DNA of 64,000 bases from Buddleja alternifolia (taxonomy: Eukaryota > Streptophyta > Magnoliopsida > Lamiales > Scrophulariaceae): contig CM033392.1 in assembly GCA_019426215.1 (NCBI GenBank), positions 33,028,814 to 33,092,813 of the forward strand, written 5' to 3'. Of the stretch, positions 48,801 to 59,313 are shown piece after piece. A model generated the notes under the pieces. The model was not told the origin of the DNA. It ran no database searches and was given only the letters and a program-made list of their open reading frames with translations. The translations under genes were made by a program, and so were the position numbers. Positions within the stretch are counted from its first letter, which is position 1. Every line of letters starts with the position of its first letter.

Positions 48801-49778
48801 GAGCGCCTATTAGAGTTACCTCAAGCGCCTCATTCTCCCAGTCCAACTGAATCCGACTCTACTGCATCCACCGAGTCCAACACTGCTCCAGAGCTTCGAG
48901 GAACAGTATTTGATCCTACTAATCAAGTATCTATTGAATCTCTCAAACACACATCTCGGTTTAAGCCTCAAGTCCGCCCTGCACTTCCACACGCTCAACC
49001 GTCCATGGCTGAATGCCTCACTCAAATACAGCAACTATCTACAGCTACTCAGGCAAGTCATGTGGCCTTAACCAATGATCTACAAGACAGGTTCACGGCT
49101 CTCGAGACCTCTCTCACAGACGCTAATCAAGCTCAACTCCTGGTCATGAAAGAACATTTCGACCAGCGTCTAACCACTCTTGAGGCCTCTGTAGCTCAGA
49201 TTGCTGCTCAAGTCAGTCTTCTTACTCAGCATTTCATACAGACTGATGATGGCAATAAGGGGGAAAAGAAGGGAGAAAAGAGGAAATTGTCAACATCTAA
49301 AGATCAAGTTCCTCCTCCACCATCCAAGCGTCAACACGTTGATACTTCTCTCACACTGAGTGCAAAACCAAGGTATCCCTATCCCTCTTGGGTAACCACA
49401 TCGGTTGAAGCGTCCAACAAGAAACAAACCCCCAGAGTGCTCTATCCAACTCTTCCGTTGCCTTCAAGAGCACTGCTTGAACAGTTTGACATTCCTCTTC
49501 TCAGAGCATCAATTCCAGAACCAACTGATCCAGCAGTATTAGCCTTAGAAAGAAAAATGTCTGACTTCGACCAAACCTTCAGAATTTGCCTACGATACAT
49601 AGGCATCAGTCCAGAGGAATGGGATAAACACTTCATTGCCTTTAAGGCACGACAAGTTCAAGAAAACAAGCACATAATCAGTAAAGATCATGCGGCAATG
49701 ATGACGTTAGAAGATCAGATAACTGAAGCAATCCGTGCTGAAATGACTAAGAGATACAAGATCAAGTCACGATCTTAA
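45870..49778 (+). CDS. Element D third ORF, intact 1302-residue protein of unknown function
   Basis: The start is the ATG at 45870 (MAPKKATAGTSEVIVK). The open frame extends 24 codons upstream, but only from a GTG. The N-terminal domain covers about residues 10-265 (FPEELEFFWRNARLS, FTLSAASIAQNFSLP, RYRVLADFCSKNIECRVGTF). Basic clusters resembling nuclear localisation signals follow (KRPTVTKKRAPRKPK near 285, KRIFKRRKRPT near 350). A second folded region is at about 500-950. Near the C-terminus come predicted coiled coils (AECLTQIQQLSTATQ, RLTTLEASVAQIAAQVSLL), a lysine-rich stretch and a final globular tail. I see no transmembrane helix or signal peptide, so the usual env-like label for this position is not supported. 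Its role is unknown. Confidence 0.85.
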   Translation: MAPKKATAGTSEVIVKITEGLIVDWKFLYENPQIDLTEIMDSVAEAGLQKFLTKYSYMFPEELEFFWRNARLSDDETSITCLFPVSKKESKTFTLSAASIAQNFSLPNAGATLDTITEEQIQEVWTQISAYDDVPYKPYFEKKDIVNRYRVLADFCSKNIECRVGTFDKINPTQFQMMTAILLKIKINWSAYIFSRFRDSLRTSNRPYGLVLSDLLFRAECTSSAGVTVAKHKFYGPRIINNLFNPPKVGGAAKPLSERQVVRAASDEEAERPDQEKAKRTVKRPTVTKKRAPRKPKAQPIKNDEDDEDSVPLISRKDLEKVLKNIDFEEPAVPQTQAFPAEGINVKRIFKRRKRPTAAISSETTQRDQAIAAVPISSSEPPVDVHLDVDMTQIVAIAHEAAIESTNLEPDEPEIPRAQPLLALPSTTEARSEGQSDANDVVIHRHFFKLDPSKTIDHSVDYLPPVPAENFIPAGYNEESLINAENDIAKLIKFDLAVRNTLFNTASTPADEAYYKALELGKTPTHIPASVTLQAQRQGGTTPRVDVDLAYYLDCGTSKPTGFALRDYNIRVYERQDQLLNPTEELLNREGYSHSLTLVKSEENKNSANPLLLWKNKGVHAGERPASLTEMIQLETDAYFDCVWNANYQPDRYRFESICDIHHQGFRAILNAGTEYCMTEIRWAEAYMGDKYKFEDLVSAPHLFRLGIHDKRTKFARYMLTQRQHRLGPVLKLPLIRHQPEQRLRQALHKLANSSLRFDDQASTSGSSPMSCLNCTRSQCEDNFSLMMAIMPPVSLFDKIFTDNLRQWDGSRINSFRGYPLLPSIRQEVSSHYDFGLSLLERSQALASAIYPYLEKYYQLRVPASRKPKTLPTDRLIGFSQHYCPDALFSICKAPSKLFPTHVLDILGPLYIRALDSPIRTFIQGTHLPTLHLNELLQTATYPYADEPFASLDFRFTDFSRIESEFPAAPAELLTAPERLLELPQAPHSPSPTESDSTASTESNTAPELRGTVFDPTNQVSIESLKHTSRFKPQVRPALPHAQPSMAECLTQIQQLSTATQASHVALTNDLQDRFTALETSLTDANQAQLLVMKEHFDQRLTTLEASVAQIAAQVSLLTQHFIQTDDGNKGEKKGEKRKLSTSKDQVPPPPSKRQHVDTSLTLSAKPRYPYPSWVTTSVEASNKKQTPRVLYPTLPLPSRALLEQFDIPLLRASIPEPTDPAVLALERKMSDFDQTFRICLRYIGISPEEWDKHFIAFKARQVQENKHIISKDHAAMMTLEDQITEAIRAEMTKRYKIKSRS

Positions 49779-49946
49779 TTTTTACTTGTGCCTCTCTCTT
49801 TGTAGTTGTAAAATGCCTGCACTATGAAATATATATATATAATGCATTTTACAGCTGAAACATCTCGTTAAAGCTCAAACTAACTTACTAACTTACGCTA
49901 ACCTTCAGGTATCTAACGCTTGAACCAAATAAGTATTGCCATCATC

Positions 49947-49960
49947 AAAAAGGGGGAAAT
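49947..49960 (+). other. Polypurine tract of the second D unit
   Basis: AAAAAGGGGGAAAT, next to the last LTR. Confidence 0.88.
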
Positions 49961-51731
49961 TGTTAGGAATTTCATATTAGATGTTTTGATGATGACAAAT
50001 AGGACTTTCTGTTAAACTCCGAAAAGTGTGAAAGCTTTCATAGAATGATTATGTATAAGTACCTGAAAGCTTATTTATCTTAGGCTTATAGTATTTATCT
50101 TTGTAGAATTCCTTAGACTAAGTATGTGACACTAAAACACTTAGGAAAATTCTGGGTGAGTCTACCAAGTGATGAAGGTGAAGATCAAGCATCTAAAGCT
50201 ACAATGGATAAGGATATCTTGAAGCGTCCGTAAAACGCTTTAGGGATTATCCCAGTGCTCAAACTACGAATGGATAACTCAGGCCGAATACTCAACATCA
50301 AGTGAAATGACGGAATTTTCAGTGAGACCATCAAGACAAGATTGAAGAGTAAGCGTCTGAAATAAAGAAAAGAAAGTCAGGATCAGCCCAAGCGTCTGAT
50401 ACACGAGAATAACTATTCTCTTCAGCAAGCGTCCAAATAGGTTAAACCAACACAACCTACAAAGAACGTAACCTGAAAAAGAATTTAGACCCAAAACCAT
50501 CCACAGACTTAAAAAATGCATGAATCAAACGGACGAATTATTTCCAACGGAAATAAAACAAGATGCATTAAAAGTCGGATAAGTGCTATTAAAATATAAG
50601 CACTATAACTTATGGGCAAGCCATATCCTTGACCTAGACTGTCAGGTTTATGAAACCAAGACCATGCCCAACCAATTAAATATACCCAAAGTTAGAAATG
50701 TCTGAACTCAAGGAATGTTTGGGGAAACGAGACTCCAACCGAGTCAAACGGACAAAAACCACCAATACCTTATAAATAGCTCTTTCAACAAACAAGTAAA
50801 TAAACGAAAAGGGACACACACAAAAATTACCTACCTTGTTGAAAGAAAAGCTTACTAAAAATCATAGCCAAATATTCATATAAGCTTTTCACAAATATTC
50901 TAGAGACAGTCACCCATATCTCAAATCTCTTTTTAAGAAGAACATATACTACCATTGAGATATCCTCAAGTTGTTTGAACTTTCCAAAAACAAACAAACC
51001 TGTGACCAAAACCATCAACACCTTTCATCTGAGTGAGAAAGCTGGTTGACTTGCAAGCAGTATTTTTGTGTAAAAGAAGCTTGTTGAAGTTGATCTCTAT
51101 TGGAGCTTAAATCTGTGTGACCAAGGAGTTCCGAGATCAAGAGTAACTTGCACCATTTCTGAGTGAAAGAAGCAAGGGGATAGAAGATCTTTAGTGGAGC
51201 TGAAATCTGTGTGACCAAGGAGTTCCAAGAACATATCCAATCTCCCTCTATCTTGTAGAAGTCTCTGTGTGACTCTTCGATAATCATCATAGTGGAAAAA
51301 CCTCCCTGATAAAAGGAGAAGAAGGACGTAGCTGGGATTACATCACCCAGTGAACCTTACAAATATCTTGTGTCATTTACCTCTTTAAGCATTCATTGTT
51401 TTACTGCTTTACTATTCATGCTGCATACATTCTGATAAAGTCTTAAAACAACTAAGCAACTGCTTTCGATCAGTTAACTGAACGCTAAGCTATAAAATAC
51501 TTCCGCTGTGCTAACTCTGATTTAGTGACTCAACTCTGCCCTACTTTGGTAAGCGTTGAAATCACCGAGTCTAAGTTAACGTTTCTCAAGCGTCACATCC
51601 AACGCTTAAACCTATCAAGCGTTCAAATACTTCAAAGTGATACGAATTTTTTAAGAAGTCGAAAAAGACTTAAGGGTCTATTCAACCCCCCCCCCCTTCT
51701 AGACACTTTCGTATACCACTTGGGACCAACA
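49961..51731 (+). repeat. Element D last LTR (3')
   Basis: 1771 bases, the same length as the first LTR. I noticed about seven substitutions (for example GTTAGACTCC against GTTAAACTCC near 50014, and AGCGTCT against AGCATCT near 50190). The TATA box is at 50771-50779. It ends at the ATGCA duplication. Confidence 0.93.
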
Positions 51732-53168
51732 ATGCATTTAAAAAAAAAAACATGTAGTTCATTGCAAGTATCACGTACAAGACATGTTTAAGTAACATGT
51801 ACACGTCACGATTAAGCAGTAGGGGGCCATGTTAGAAATACCATCGCGTCCGATGATTTACCCATAGCACTTTGGGTCCCGCTACTTCTTCCTTATCACC
51901 CCTGAACACGCGGCTTAAAAGCCATCACCTTATACCTTCCCACGCAGGCTCGCGATGCCCTATTTGGTCATATCCGGAGTATACCACACGATAAATGACC
52001 CATGCACCCTCAGAGCACTCCGTCCTAGGTGCATGGATCTGGACGTGAATAGCGGGAACTGTTTAAGACCGCAAGCCCATGCTTGACCGGCCGAACCCTG
52101 CCCTATCCATCGCCCGACCTTGGGCCCAACACAACCACGTCAGATGCAACACGTCACAAGAACACCATCACGACAAATGATCACGATACAAGACCAATGA
52201 TGGAGTAATTTCACAAAAATCATAAAACCGATGTTTATTTTGAAATCATTCTTGTATAAATTATGCTTCTGAAATAAGTATGCAATCACGTATGTCACGA
52301 ATGATGCAATGAAGCATTTTAGCTCACGATGAAATATTTAATCGAACAAATAGTTTTTCAGAATTTCCTTAAAAGAATGTTTTCCTCGAATTCATTTTCA
52401 CAAAACATGCCTGAAAATTACTTTTGCAAGATATATGTTTGAAAACATTCATGCAGGTAATAGTTGGTGCCAAGAATTGGTGAATGTAAAATGAGTTCTG
52501 AATTTGATTCGAAAGTGTTGAAACCCATTTTCATGTCAAGTATTCAAAGCATGTTGAAAGTACATATATATATATATATATGACGTATTCCTTCCAGTTT
52601 TGAAAGACATATAACTATAACTCACCTCGTCCAATCGAATACCAAGCTTAAGTCGAGAACTCGAGTGATGCTCCACCTATCTCGTACGTGCAATTCCTAT
52701 TCCAAGTAACTGCACTCATCTATATGATCATAATATCAACTCGATTGATAATAACCAAATACGATAAGGTTAATATCGAATAATCAATAGTCAAGGAAAT
52801 ATATCTTACCCAACGCTTATTCATCTAGCAATATACCATAAAATTTCTGTCACACTTTACTTCTAAGCCACGAACACAAAGGCAAGAGATAACGACACTG
52901 TACGCATCCGTCGTCCTCATTGTTACCATTCTTTGTCCATCCATTTACCATTATACCAACATGAAACTCATATCCACATATTCATAACAATATCATCTTT
53001 ATCACCATATAAGTTTCATCTCAATTCCACTAGAGAAAAGGGTGAATCAGGCCTTTAAGGTTGATCTCCCAAAACTGCCAATATCACGCACATCTTGTCA
53101 TCTTGTAGACAACTCCAATTTCCAAACCCATTTCAGCATTGAATTTGTCAAATCCTCTACCTATAGTT

Positions 53169-53920
53169 ATCTACACTCACATGGCTTTCCAATGGTAGTC
53201 TTACATGTGCAATCGGACATGGGTAATTCCATTTTTGGTCAAAACAAAGTGGGTGGCCGTTTCTGGAAATCGAAACAAGGCACTGGTGGTGATCTTGAGG
53301 TACTGTTTCTTGACTGTCTATAAACTGAATTTCAGAGAAACTTAGCTTTACAAGCATCTAGACTCAATAAGATTTCTATTGGTGGTATTGCATGTACAAT
53401 CAAAATAGGGTAATGATGTTTTATGGGCAACACAATCGAATGAACATTTCTGAAATTGGAGGCTTGTTACTGGCAATGATATTTCCATGGTGATTTCTGG
53501 ACATTTAACCAAGAGTTCTTCAACAAAATACTCAAGTAAACTTATCTACACTTAACAAGGATTCTACAGGTGGTCTTGGATAAGTAATTGAACCATCATA
53601 AGCAACATTTCAGGGGAAAACAAAATAGGAGACAGATTCTGGGCTGAAAATGATGCAGTGCCAGTGATTATTTGATTGACAATTCTTGCTTATTTCCTTA
53701 ACCAAAACCAGAAAAACTCACCAGTGACATCATCTAGACGAAAAGAGCTTTCCAATGGTGGGATTGCATGCATGATCAAACAACCGGAACCATGGTCTCT
53801 GACTACAAGAACATGAGGTGAAGTTTCAGGTATTGCAAATACGGCACCTGTAGTAGTGATTCGGTGGTGGTTTATGGAACTTTAAAGAGTCAATTTGCAA
53901 AATATGACTTTATAGATTTC
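53169..53920 (-). repeat. Diverged 188-base tandem repeats inside C
   Basis: Related segments (TCTA-C/G-AC followed by a TTCYAYWGGTGG-type word and an ATTGCATG-type word) start at 53169, 53357, 53545 and 53733, each exactly 188 bases apart. Weaker matches appear one unit before and after. The same spacing is found in E, so the array predates the separation of the two copies. Confidence 0.75.
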
Positions 53921-54280
53921 TTCCTCGTCCTCTTATAATTAATTGGAGCTAAAGAAATCTGAATTCAGAGGTCCTTTGCTACCTCAAAGCTTGAGAAGAA
54001 CAAAACTGACAGGGCTGGGATTTCTACACGGGAATTGCTGAATTTCTTTACACAACTTCTTGTCTTTTGAGAGAACTAAAGAGCTGTTCTTTTGAGGGGA
54101 ATTTCCAGAATGAAGGTGATGAAGGGAGTGTATAAATAGCTGAATGTTCTTTGCCTAACTACAAGGAATGGTTGAATGCTCTTTACCTAACTACAATGTG
54201 GCACGTTTGAAAGCAAGCACGCTGGAATTTTATTAGTTTGCCACCTATTGGTCTCCTTCTCATTATTTGTGCATGGGAGG

Positions 54281-54311
<31 letters not shown>
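54281..54311. repeat. TA dinucleotide repeat in C
   Basis: About 30 bases of TA with one GT interruption. It also makes the neighbouring sequence rich in TATATG words. Confidence 0.9.
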
Positions 54312-54712
54312 GGTATGCGTGTGTTTACATGTGTTTATATTTATATATGTAGATATGGATATGTTAAAATATTCACAACATATAATGATGAAGGTGAAAT
54401 TATACATAAAATGATATGATGCATCAACTATTCAACAAAGATGTGTAAATGCTACTAGCCTATTTAACATATAGTTCAAGCGTAAGATTCGTTATATGGC
54501 GAAAGAGTAAAATATTGTGTGGAGCCCGAAACATAAAAATGGAAGAAATTACAAAAATCTAATTAACGGTAATTATAATTCTTACCTTCGTCTCTACGGA
54601 ATAAGGAGCTGAGAATAGAGAGCGTTACAACTCCCATGTATTGATATCTGCTTGAGCGTTCAAATAATATGAAAGGGACCACAAGGCTTGAAAATAGGGG
54701 TATCACATGGGT

Positions 54713-55110
54713 CGTCCACTAGGGCCATATGAGGCGCCCACTATGGGCCTTAGGATTTGAGGATTTATTTAATCCTCAAACTCCTAGGTAAAAGAAGAAT
54801 TCAGTTATCCGCCTAACACGTATAGAACAGAAAACCCCTCCTCCTCTTCTCTGCCTAGCCGTCTTTCACAAGGAGAGAGGAATTCGGAGAATTGAAGCTT
54901 ACTTCATGTGAAGCTCTAGAGACAAGAGTCTCGGGGATTGCTCTTGTAGATTGTAGAGCAAGAATCGAATCATGCTTCAAGCAAGGTAATTCATTTTTTG
55001 TGATTAATGTTCTTGAAAGATGAAAAATCATCAACAACCATAAAGTGATTCAACTTTAGGAATCCGACATGCTTTAATTTTTGCTGCGTTTTGATTAAGG
55101 ATTCCTAACA
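54713..55110 (+). repeat. Element B 3' LTR, second segment
   Basis: It resumes CGTCCACTAGGGCC after the TGGGT duplication and ends GGATTCCTAACA at 55110. It aligns with 17682-18079. The target duplication CTACC follows at 55111-55115, where element A resumes. Confidence 0.92.
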
Positions 55111-56746
55111 CTACCATCGTTTGATCATAGGTGGATGCATCATCTCCATGACCCTCCTCTAATACAGAATGAAGATCCAGCCCCCTTTGTACTAGATATC
55201 CATACTTCTCAGGTGGTTGAGGTACCTTGCTTGATCTTCGCGGTTGTGGTTGTATTACAGAGGGTTCGGTTATCGCTTCCTATGTAGATGTATCCATTGG
55301 ATTTTCATTTGTTCTTCGAGAACAGTCTTTGTACCTGCTCCTCCTTCTTGAATGAACTCATCTTCAAGAAAGTGGGCTTGTAAAGCTACGATAATCCTCT
55401 GATCATCATGTAGGTAAAAGAGGTATCCCTTTGAATCCTCAAGATATCCAACAAAACGCCCTTTCAAGGATCTAGCCTCCAACTTGTCCACTTTAGTCTT
55501 TTTCACATAAGCCGGGCATCCCCAAATCTTGATGTGATTAAAACTTGGTTTCCTATTTCTCCATATCTCATATGGAGTCTTAGGAACGGACTAGGACGGA
55601 CATCTATTTAAAATGTGTACAGATGTAAGCAGCACATGACCCCACAGTGAAATGGGTAAGTCAGTGTAGCTGAGCGTAGAGTGAACCATGTCCAATAGGG
55701 TTCGATTTCTTCGCTCTGCTACTCCATTTAACTGTGTTGTCGTTGGAGGTGTGAGTTGTAATACTATACCATTGTCTCTAAGGTATACATCAAACTCGTT
55801 GCTCATATATTCTCCTCCTCGATCCGATCGAAGAGTTTTTATATGTTGACTTGTTTGATTTTCCACTAAAGCCTTGAATTCTTTAAAATTTTCAATGGAT
55901 TCAGACTTATGCTTCATCAGGTACACTAGACCATATCTTGAATGGTCATCAGTGAATGTGATGAAGTAAAGGAAACCTCATCGAGCCATTTCTCCAAATG
56001 GTCCACAAACAGCAGTATGCACTAAACCTAAGATTTGTGAGGCTTTTTCAAAAGTCCCTATGAAGGGAGATCTAGCCATCTTGCCTTTTGAGACTAGATT
56101 CACAAGTAGGATATGGATCCAATCCCATTGGACCGATTAGTCCATCTTTCTCCATTTTGTGAATTTTGTGTTCGCTGGCATGACCTAGTCTAAGATGCCA
56201 GATCAATCTTTGGTTAGTTCCCAGCCTACTACATTTCCTTTTTATAGTATTCACAGAACACTCATTCTGGACATTAAGGTAATACAATTCATTTACTAAA
56301 GAAGCAAAGCCTAATAATTTATTACCACAATAAATATTGCAATGTTCATCAATAAAACGAAAAGTATAACTAAGTTCAACTAAAACGGGAATCGAAACAA
56401 TGTTTTTAAGCCCATTGGGCAAAACTAAAACATTATCCAGAAAAAGTAAATGTCCAGAATTTAAAAGCAATGAGGTAGATCTAATTTCAGTAGCTGCGAC
56501 ACTTTGCCCGCTACCTACTCTTATCTTCACCTCATCACTGTCCAACTTCCTTCCTCACATCATATCCTGATTCATACAACAAATGTAAGCACTAGCTCCA
56601 GAATCAAGAATCCAAGATGTAGAGAAAACGGTCACAGAACAATAAGTTTCATGAACATAAAGTTCCATATTTTCTGCACCCGGGCCTATGTTTGGGAAGT
56701 TCCTCCTCCAGTGCCCTAGCTCACCACAGTGTAGGGATCTATCCAT
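55111..56746 (-). pseudogene. pol: Element A protease and integrase remnant
   Basis: On the minus strand from 56746 the frame shows a damaged zinc knuckle (LHCGELGHWRRNF, with the first and last Cys lost) and the protease motif ILDSGASAYIC. After a break come the pre-integrase region (LIWHLRLGHASEHKIHKMEK, 56545-56072), the integrase core with LRSDRGGEYM and [11 protein letters not shown] (55926-55591), and the integrase C-terminal part (55506-55270). The linker to RT ends at 55111 and continues at 2380. Several stops and frame changes separate the pieces. Compared with B, the integrase Glu region is better preserved here. Confidence 0.87.
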
Positions 56747-57485
56747 CTTCTTTGCCCCATACGCTTGCTATTCACAGAAGCTTTACCTTTTCCTTTATCG
56801 GCACCACCTTGAGCTCCAAGCTCTCCAGCCTATTTCTTCTTTTTATTCTTCGCCCTTTTGGGCCCTGAAAGAATAACCGATGTAGTTTATTTTCCCTTGG
56901 GCTTAAATTGAGAGTGTGCAGTGTTTAATTTATTTATTAGCCCAGCTAAGTTGCATTCAATCTCGTTGCAATTGAAGTTCATGACAAATTGAGAAAAAGA
57001 ATCAGGAAGAATCTGCAAAATGAGATCGGTTTGAAGTTATGGGTTCATTGTAAAGTCGAGAGCCTCCAATCTTTCGGTCCTCGAGATCATCTTGAGGACA
57101 TGACCCCAACTTTTTCACCTTCTCTCATTTTGGCTCCGAAGAGCTCTTTAGATATCTCATATCTAGCAGTGCGGCTGTACTCACCATAGAGCTCGACCAA
57201 GTGTGTCAAGATAGCCCTCGCAGTGGTCATCTTCTCGTGGGACCTCTAAAGCTCGTTTGTCATCGAGCCAAGAATGTACCCATTGTCCTTCACCGATTTT
57301 TTGTGTGCTTGGACTTCTTCCTCGTTGGCACGTGTTCTAGTAGGCGGAGCAGGGATGTCAGTGTCCAACACATATCCCAATGACTCCATGTTGAGAACTA
57401 TTCTCAAGTTCCTTAGCCAGTCCACGTAGTTGGGTCCGGTAAGGATGTTCTTTTCGAGTAAAATGGAAAGTGGGTTGATAGTCAT
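56747..57485 (-). pseudogene. gag: Element A Gag remnant
   Basis: The start is the ATG at 57485 (MTINPLSILLEKNILTGPNY), matching B's Gag. The first frame ends at 57246, one codon after SMTNEL, where B has ELWRSHE. The remaining capsid part is recognisable in pieces to about 56900 (for example a reverse-coded EELFGAKMREGEKVG region near 57130), with several frame changes. The zinc knuckle lies just beyond, at about 56735. It is inactive. Confidence 0.83.
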
Positions 57486-59300
57486 TTTGTTTTTGAGCGA
57501 GATAAATCAAATAACTGCAGAAAATAAACCAGACTTAATTAGACATATGTAACTAAACTAAAACCAATTTTAAAGTCAAGGACTTCGACTTTATAACTTG
57601 GCCCCCACTACATTTTTCGAGATTCACACTCCCATTGTGAAAAACGGAAGTGATCGTTGTGAAGTACTTCGTAGTGGGGATTAAGTTCTTTAATTAATGT
57701 AATGGATGACAGCCCTTTAACGATCTTTGGTCCATCACTTAACTAAAGTGATGTCAAACATCAATCTATCCAATAGACGGTCCAATCTTCTTTTTCCCAT
57801 AATCCACCAAAACCGCAACCCTTTAACGTTATAGGCTTTATGGACTATCTAAGTTCATTCCCACTAACTCCTCATAATCTTACATTTGAATTTCACCTTG
57901 CAACCCTTTAACGATATTTGGGGTGAAATATGTCTCGATTAAGGCATCTAATACACTTAATACAATTTTAGAATTAAATTTTGATATATGACCCCCACTT
58001 ACTGGGAAGATGCCATATACTAGCTTTAAAACTTAATTCCATTAAGTTTAGTGGAGAGAAAGGATGCCTAGCACCCCTTACTAAATTAGTATAATTTTTA
58101 TTTGGGAGAATTCATGTTCTAAACATTTATCTAAGTCTCACTTTGCACATTATCATATTTAATATAGCACATATTGATAATATACATGCTTCATACAACT
58201 AATGAACATGCATCAAAAGTAATAATAAACCAACAATAAACCAACACATTTATCCATGGGCTTTTTCTAGACGGCCCAAGCAAATGGGTCATCATAAAAA
58301 CGAAAAATAAGCCTAGCTATTCTTCTTGGGCTCCAAGCTCCTCTTCTTTTGGATTGATCTCCTCTTAAAAAGGCCTATTCTATTTTTATCTATTACATGA
58401 GATTAATTTAACAACCTATACATAATTCTAGAAATAAAATAAACGGGCTCAAATTCGGCCCTTACACCCCATTAAAAGAAATACAATCAAAAGAAAATAA
58501 CCTAAGCCCATGGACAATGTCACCATAACATAATACATGCTTGCGATAAATTAAAGCAATTATGTTGGTGATTAAGTTAATAATTAATTAGTCCAACTAA
58601 TTAATTTTCTCAATAAAATTCCAAATTTTATCAGCATTTATGATAATAAACCATCTAGTGAGAATTATTATTTAAATAAATTAATTAATTAAAAATCCTC
58701 CAAGAATAATTAATTAATTATTTTACTTAAATAATTAATATTCAATAAAAATAATTTGGGCTCGATTTCATCAAACATAAATTACCAACCATTGGCATAT
58801 TCAAATTCAATTAATTAGGCCAAAAACTACTTTATTGAAAGTCCACAATTTTAAATAAAATAATTTGGGCTTATTTAATTTAAATCTGGGTCATCATCCT
58901 TTTGACCCACTCGGATAATTAAAATAGCCCAAAATCCATTTATTTAAAATTGGACCCGTGAATTTTACTACCCGACCCGTTAGGACCTAGGTCATAGACC
59001 CGGGCCCATGCAGCCACACGACGTGTGCCCAGTGAACGGCATGGTGGATTGGGCGCACGGCCAAGGGGCCACGCTCCGTGCGCGCACGTCATGCTCGTCG
59101 CACACATCACGGAGTTTTTCAATCCCGATTCTCACACATGTTTGATTTTTCAATTCACTTATCATCATACTACAATATTCATGAATTAAATGCAAAAAAA
59201 TTATGGCTTTAAAATCATAAAAACTATTCGAATAACATGCTTTAAAAACGCAAAAAACACATAATTCACGTATTTAATTAAATACAGAAATCAGAGATTG
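57486..59300 (-). other. Element A untranslated leader
   Basis: 1.8 kb between primer site and gag. It mirrors B's leader: four stem-loops near gag (57623-57929), an AT-rich TTAATTA part (58560-58870), one hairpin with arms TGGGTCA and TGACCCA (about 58887-58912), and a GC-rich part (58940-59110). I see no gene. Confidence 0.7.
57623..57929 (-). promoter_or_regulatory. Four leader stem-loops of element A
   Basis: On the minus strand, three hairpins share the loop core CGTTAAAGGG(T/C)TG(C/T). They are 57890-57929 (arms ATTTCACC and GGTGAAAT), 57797-57843 (arms CCATAA and TTATGG plus inner AAAGCC and GGTTTT) and 57699-57738 (arms GTGATGGA and TCCATTAC). The fourth, 57623-57641, has arms TTCACA and TGTGAA around ATGGGAG. 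It is followed by TGTAGTGGGGGCCAAG before the gag ATG at 57485. The order and spacing match B, but the stems differ in sequence. Confidence 0.75.
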
Positions 59301-59312
59301 ACTCTGATACCA
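59301..59312 (-). other. Primer binding site of element A
   Basis: On the minus strand it reads TGGTATCAGAGT, a copia-type tRNA-Met primer site one base inside the LTR end. Confidence 0.85.
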
Positions 59313-59313
59313 C

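Larger units (their letters stand above)
26087..51731 (+). mobile_element. Element D: SIRE/Maximus-type Ty1/copia, tandem LTR-int-LTR-int-LTR
   Basis: D starts TGTTAGGAATTTC at 26087 and ends GGGACCAACA at 51731, with the duplication ATGCA on both sides (26082-26086 and 51732-51736). It contains two internal regions and three LTRs, the middle one incomplete at an N gap. No target duplication flanks the middle LTR, so this is one insertion later duplicated by unequal recombination, or an assembly join. Each unit has gag, pol and a large third ORF. The outer LTRs are both 1771 bases and I noticed only about seven substitutions between them. It is the youngest or nearly youngest element here. 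Confidence 0.93.
25499..54707 (-). mobile_element. Element C: solo LTR of a Ty3/gypsy-type element, split by D
   Basis: C begins TGTCACGCCCC at 25499 and ends GGTATCACA at 54707. It is flanked by identical 5-base duplications TGGGT (25494-25498 and 54708-54712). Without D it is about 3.56 kb, with no primer site, purine tract or polyprotein, so it is a solo LTR left by recombination between two LTRs. In its sense direction (minus) it ends GGGGCGTGACA, a common end for Tekay-type chromovirus LTRs. The lineage is inferred. E (60484-63684) is a diverged copy in the opposite orientation. Confidence 0.88.
51737..54707 (-). repeat. Element C, right part (5' and middle of the LTR in its sense)
   Basis: About 3 kb without a gene. 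In plus coordinates it contains a block at 51830-52150 that is repeated in reverse in E at 62630-62945, a TA repeat (52564-52581), an array of 188-base units (about 53000-53920), a TATA-like word near 54131, and a second TA repeat (54281-54311). It ends GGTATCACA. Confidence 0.85.
2381..55110 (+). mobile_element. Element B: Ty1/copia element with both LTRs interrupted
   Basis: B starts TGTTAGG at 2381 and ends CCTAACA at 55110. Its flanks are the identical 5-base target duplication CTACC (2376-2380 and 55111-55115), which lies inside A's reverse transcriptase. Without nested insertions it is about 9.4 kb: 5' LTR (2381-2532 plus 16606-18079), primer site, a long leader, gag-pol (20306-24188), purine tract, and 3' LTR (24265-25498 plus 54713-55110). 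The coding region has several stops and frameshifts, so it is not autonomous. The two LTRs differ at a modest number of sites by eye, making B older than D and the Athila-like element. Confidence 0.92.

Noticed and set aside
26087..51731. Two independent neighbouring SIRE-type insertions
   Set aside because: No target duplication occurs at the middle LTR, the units share one LTR, and the outer ends share ATGCA.
53042..53323. 93-codon plus-strand frame in C
   Set aside because: It falls in the 188-base repeat array of a solo LTR and has no conserved counterpart in E.
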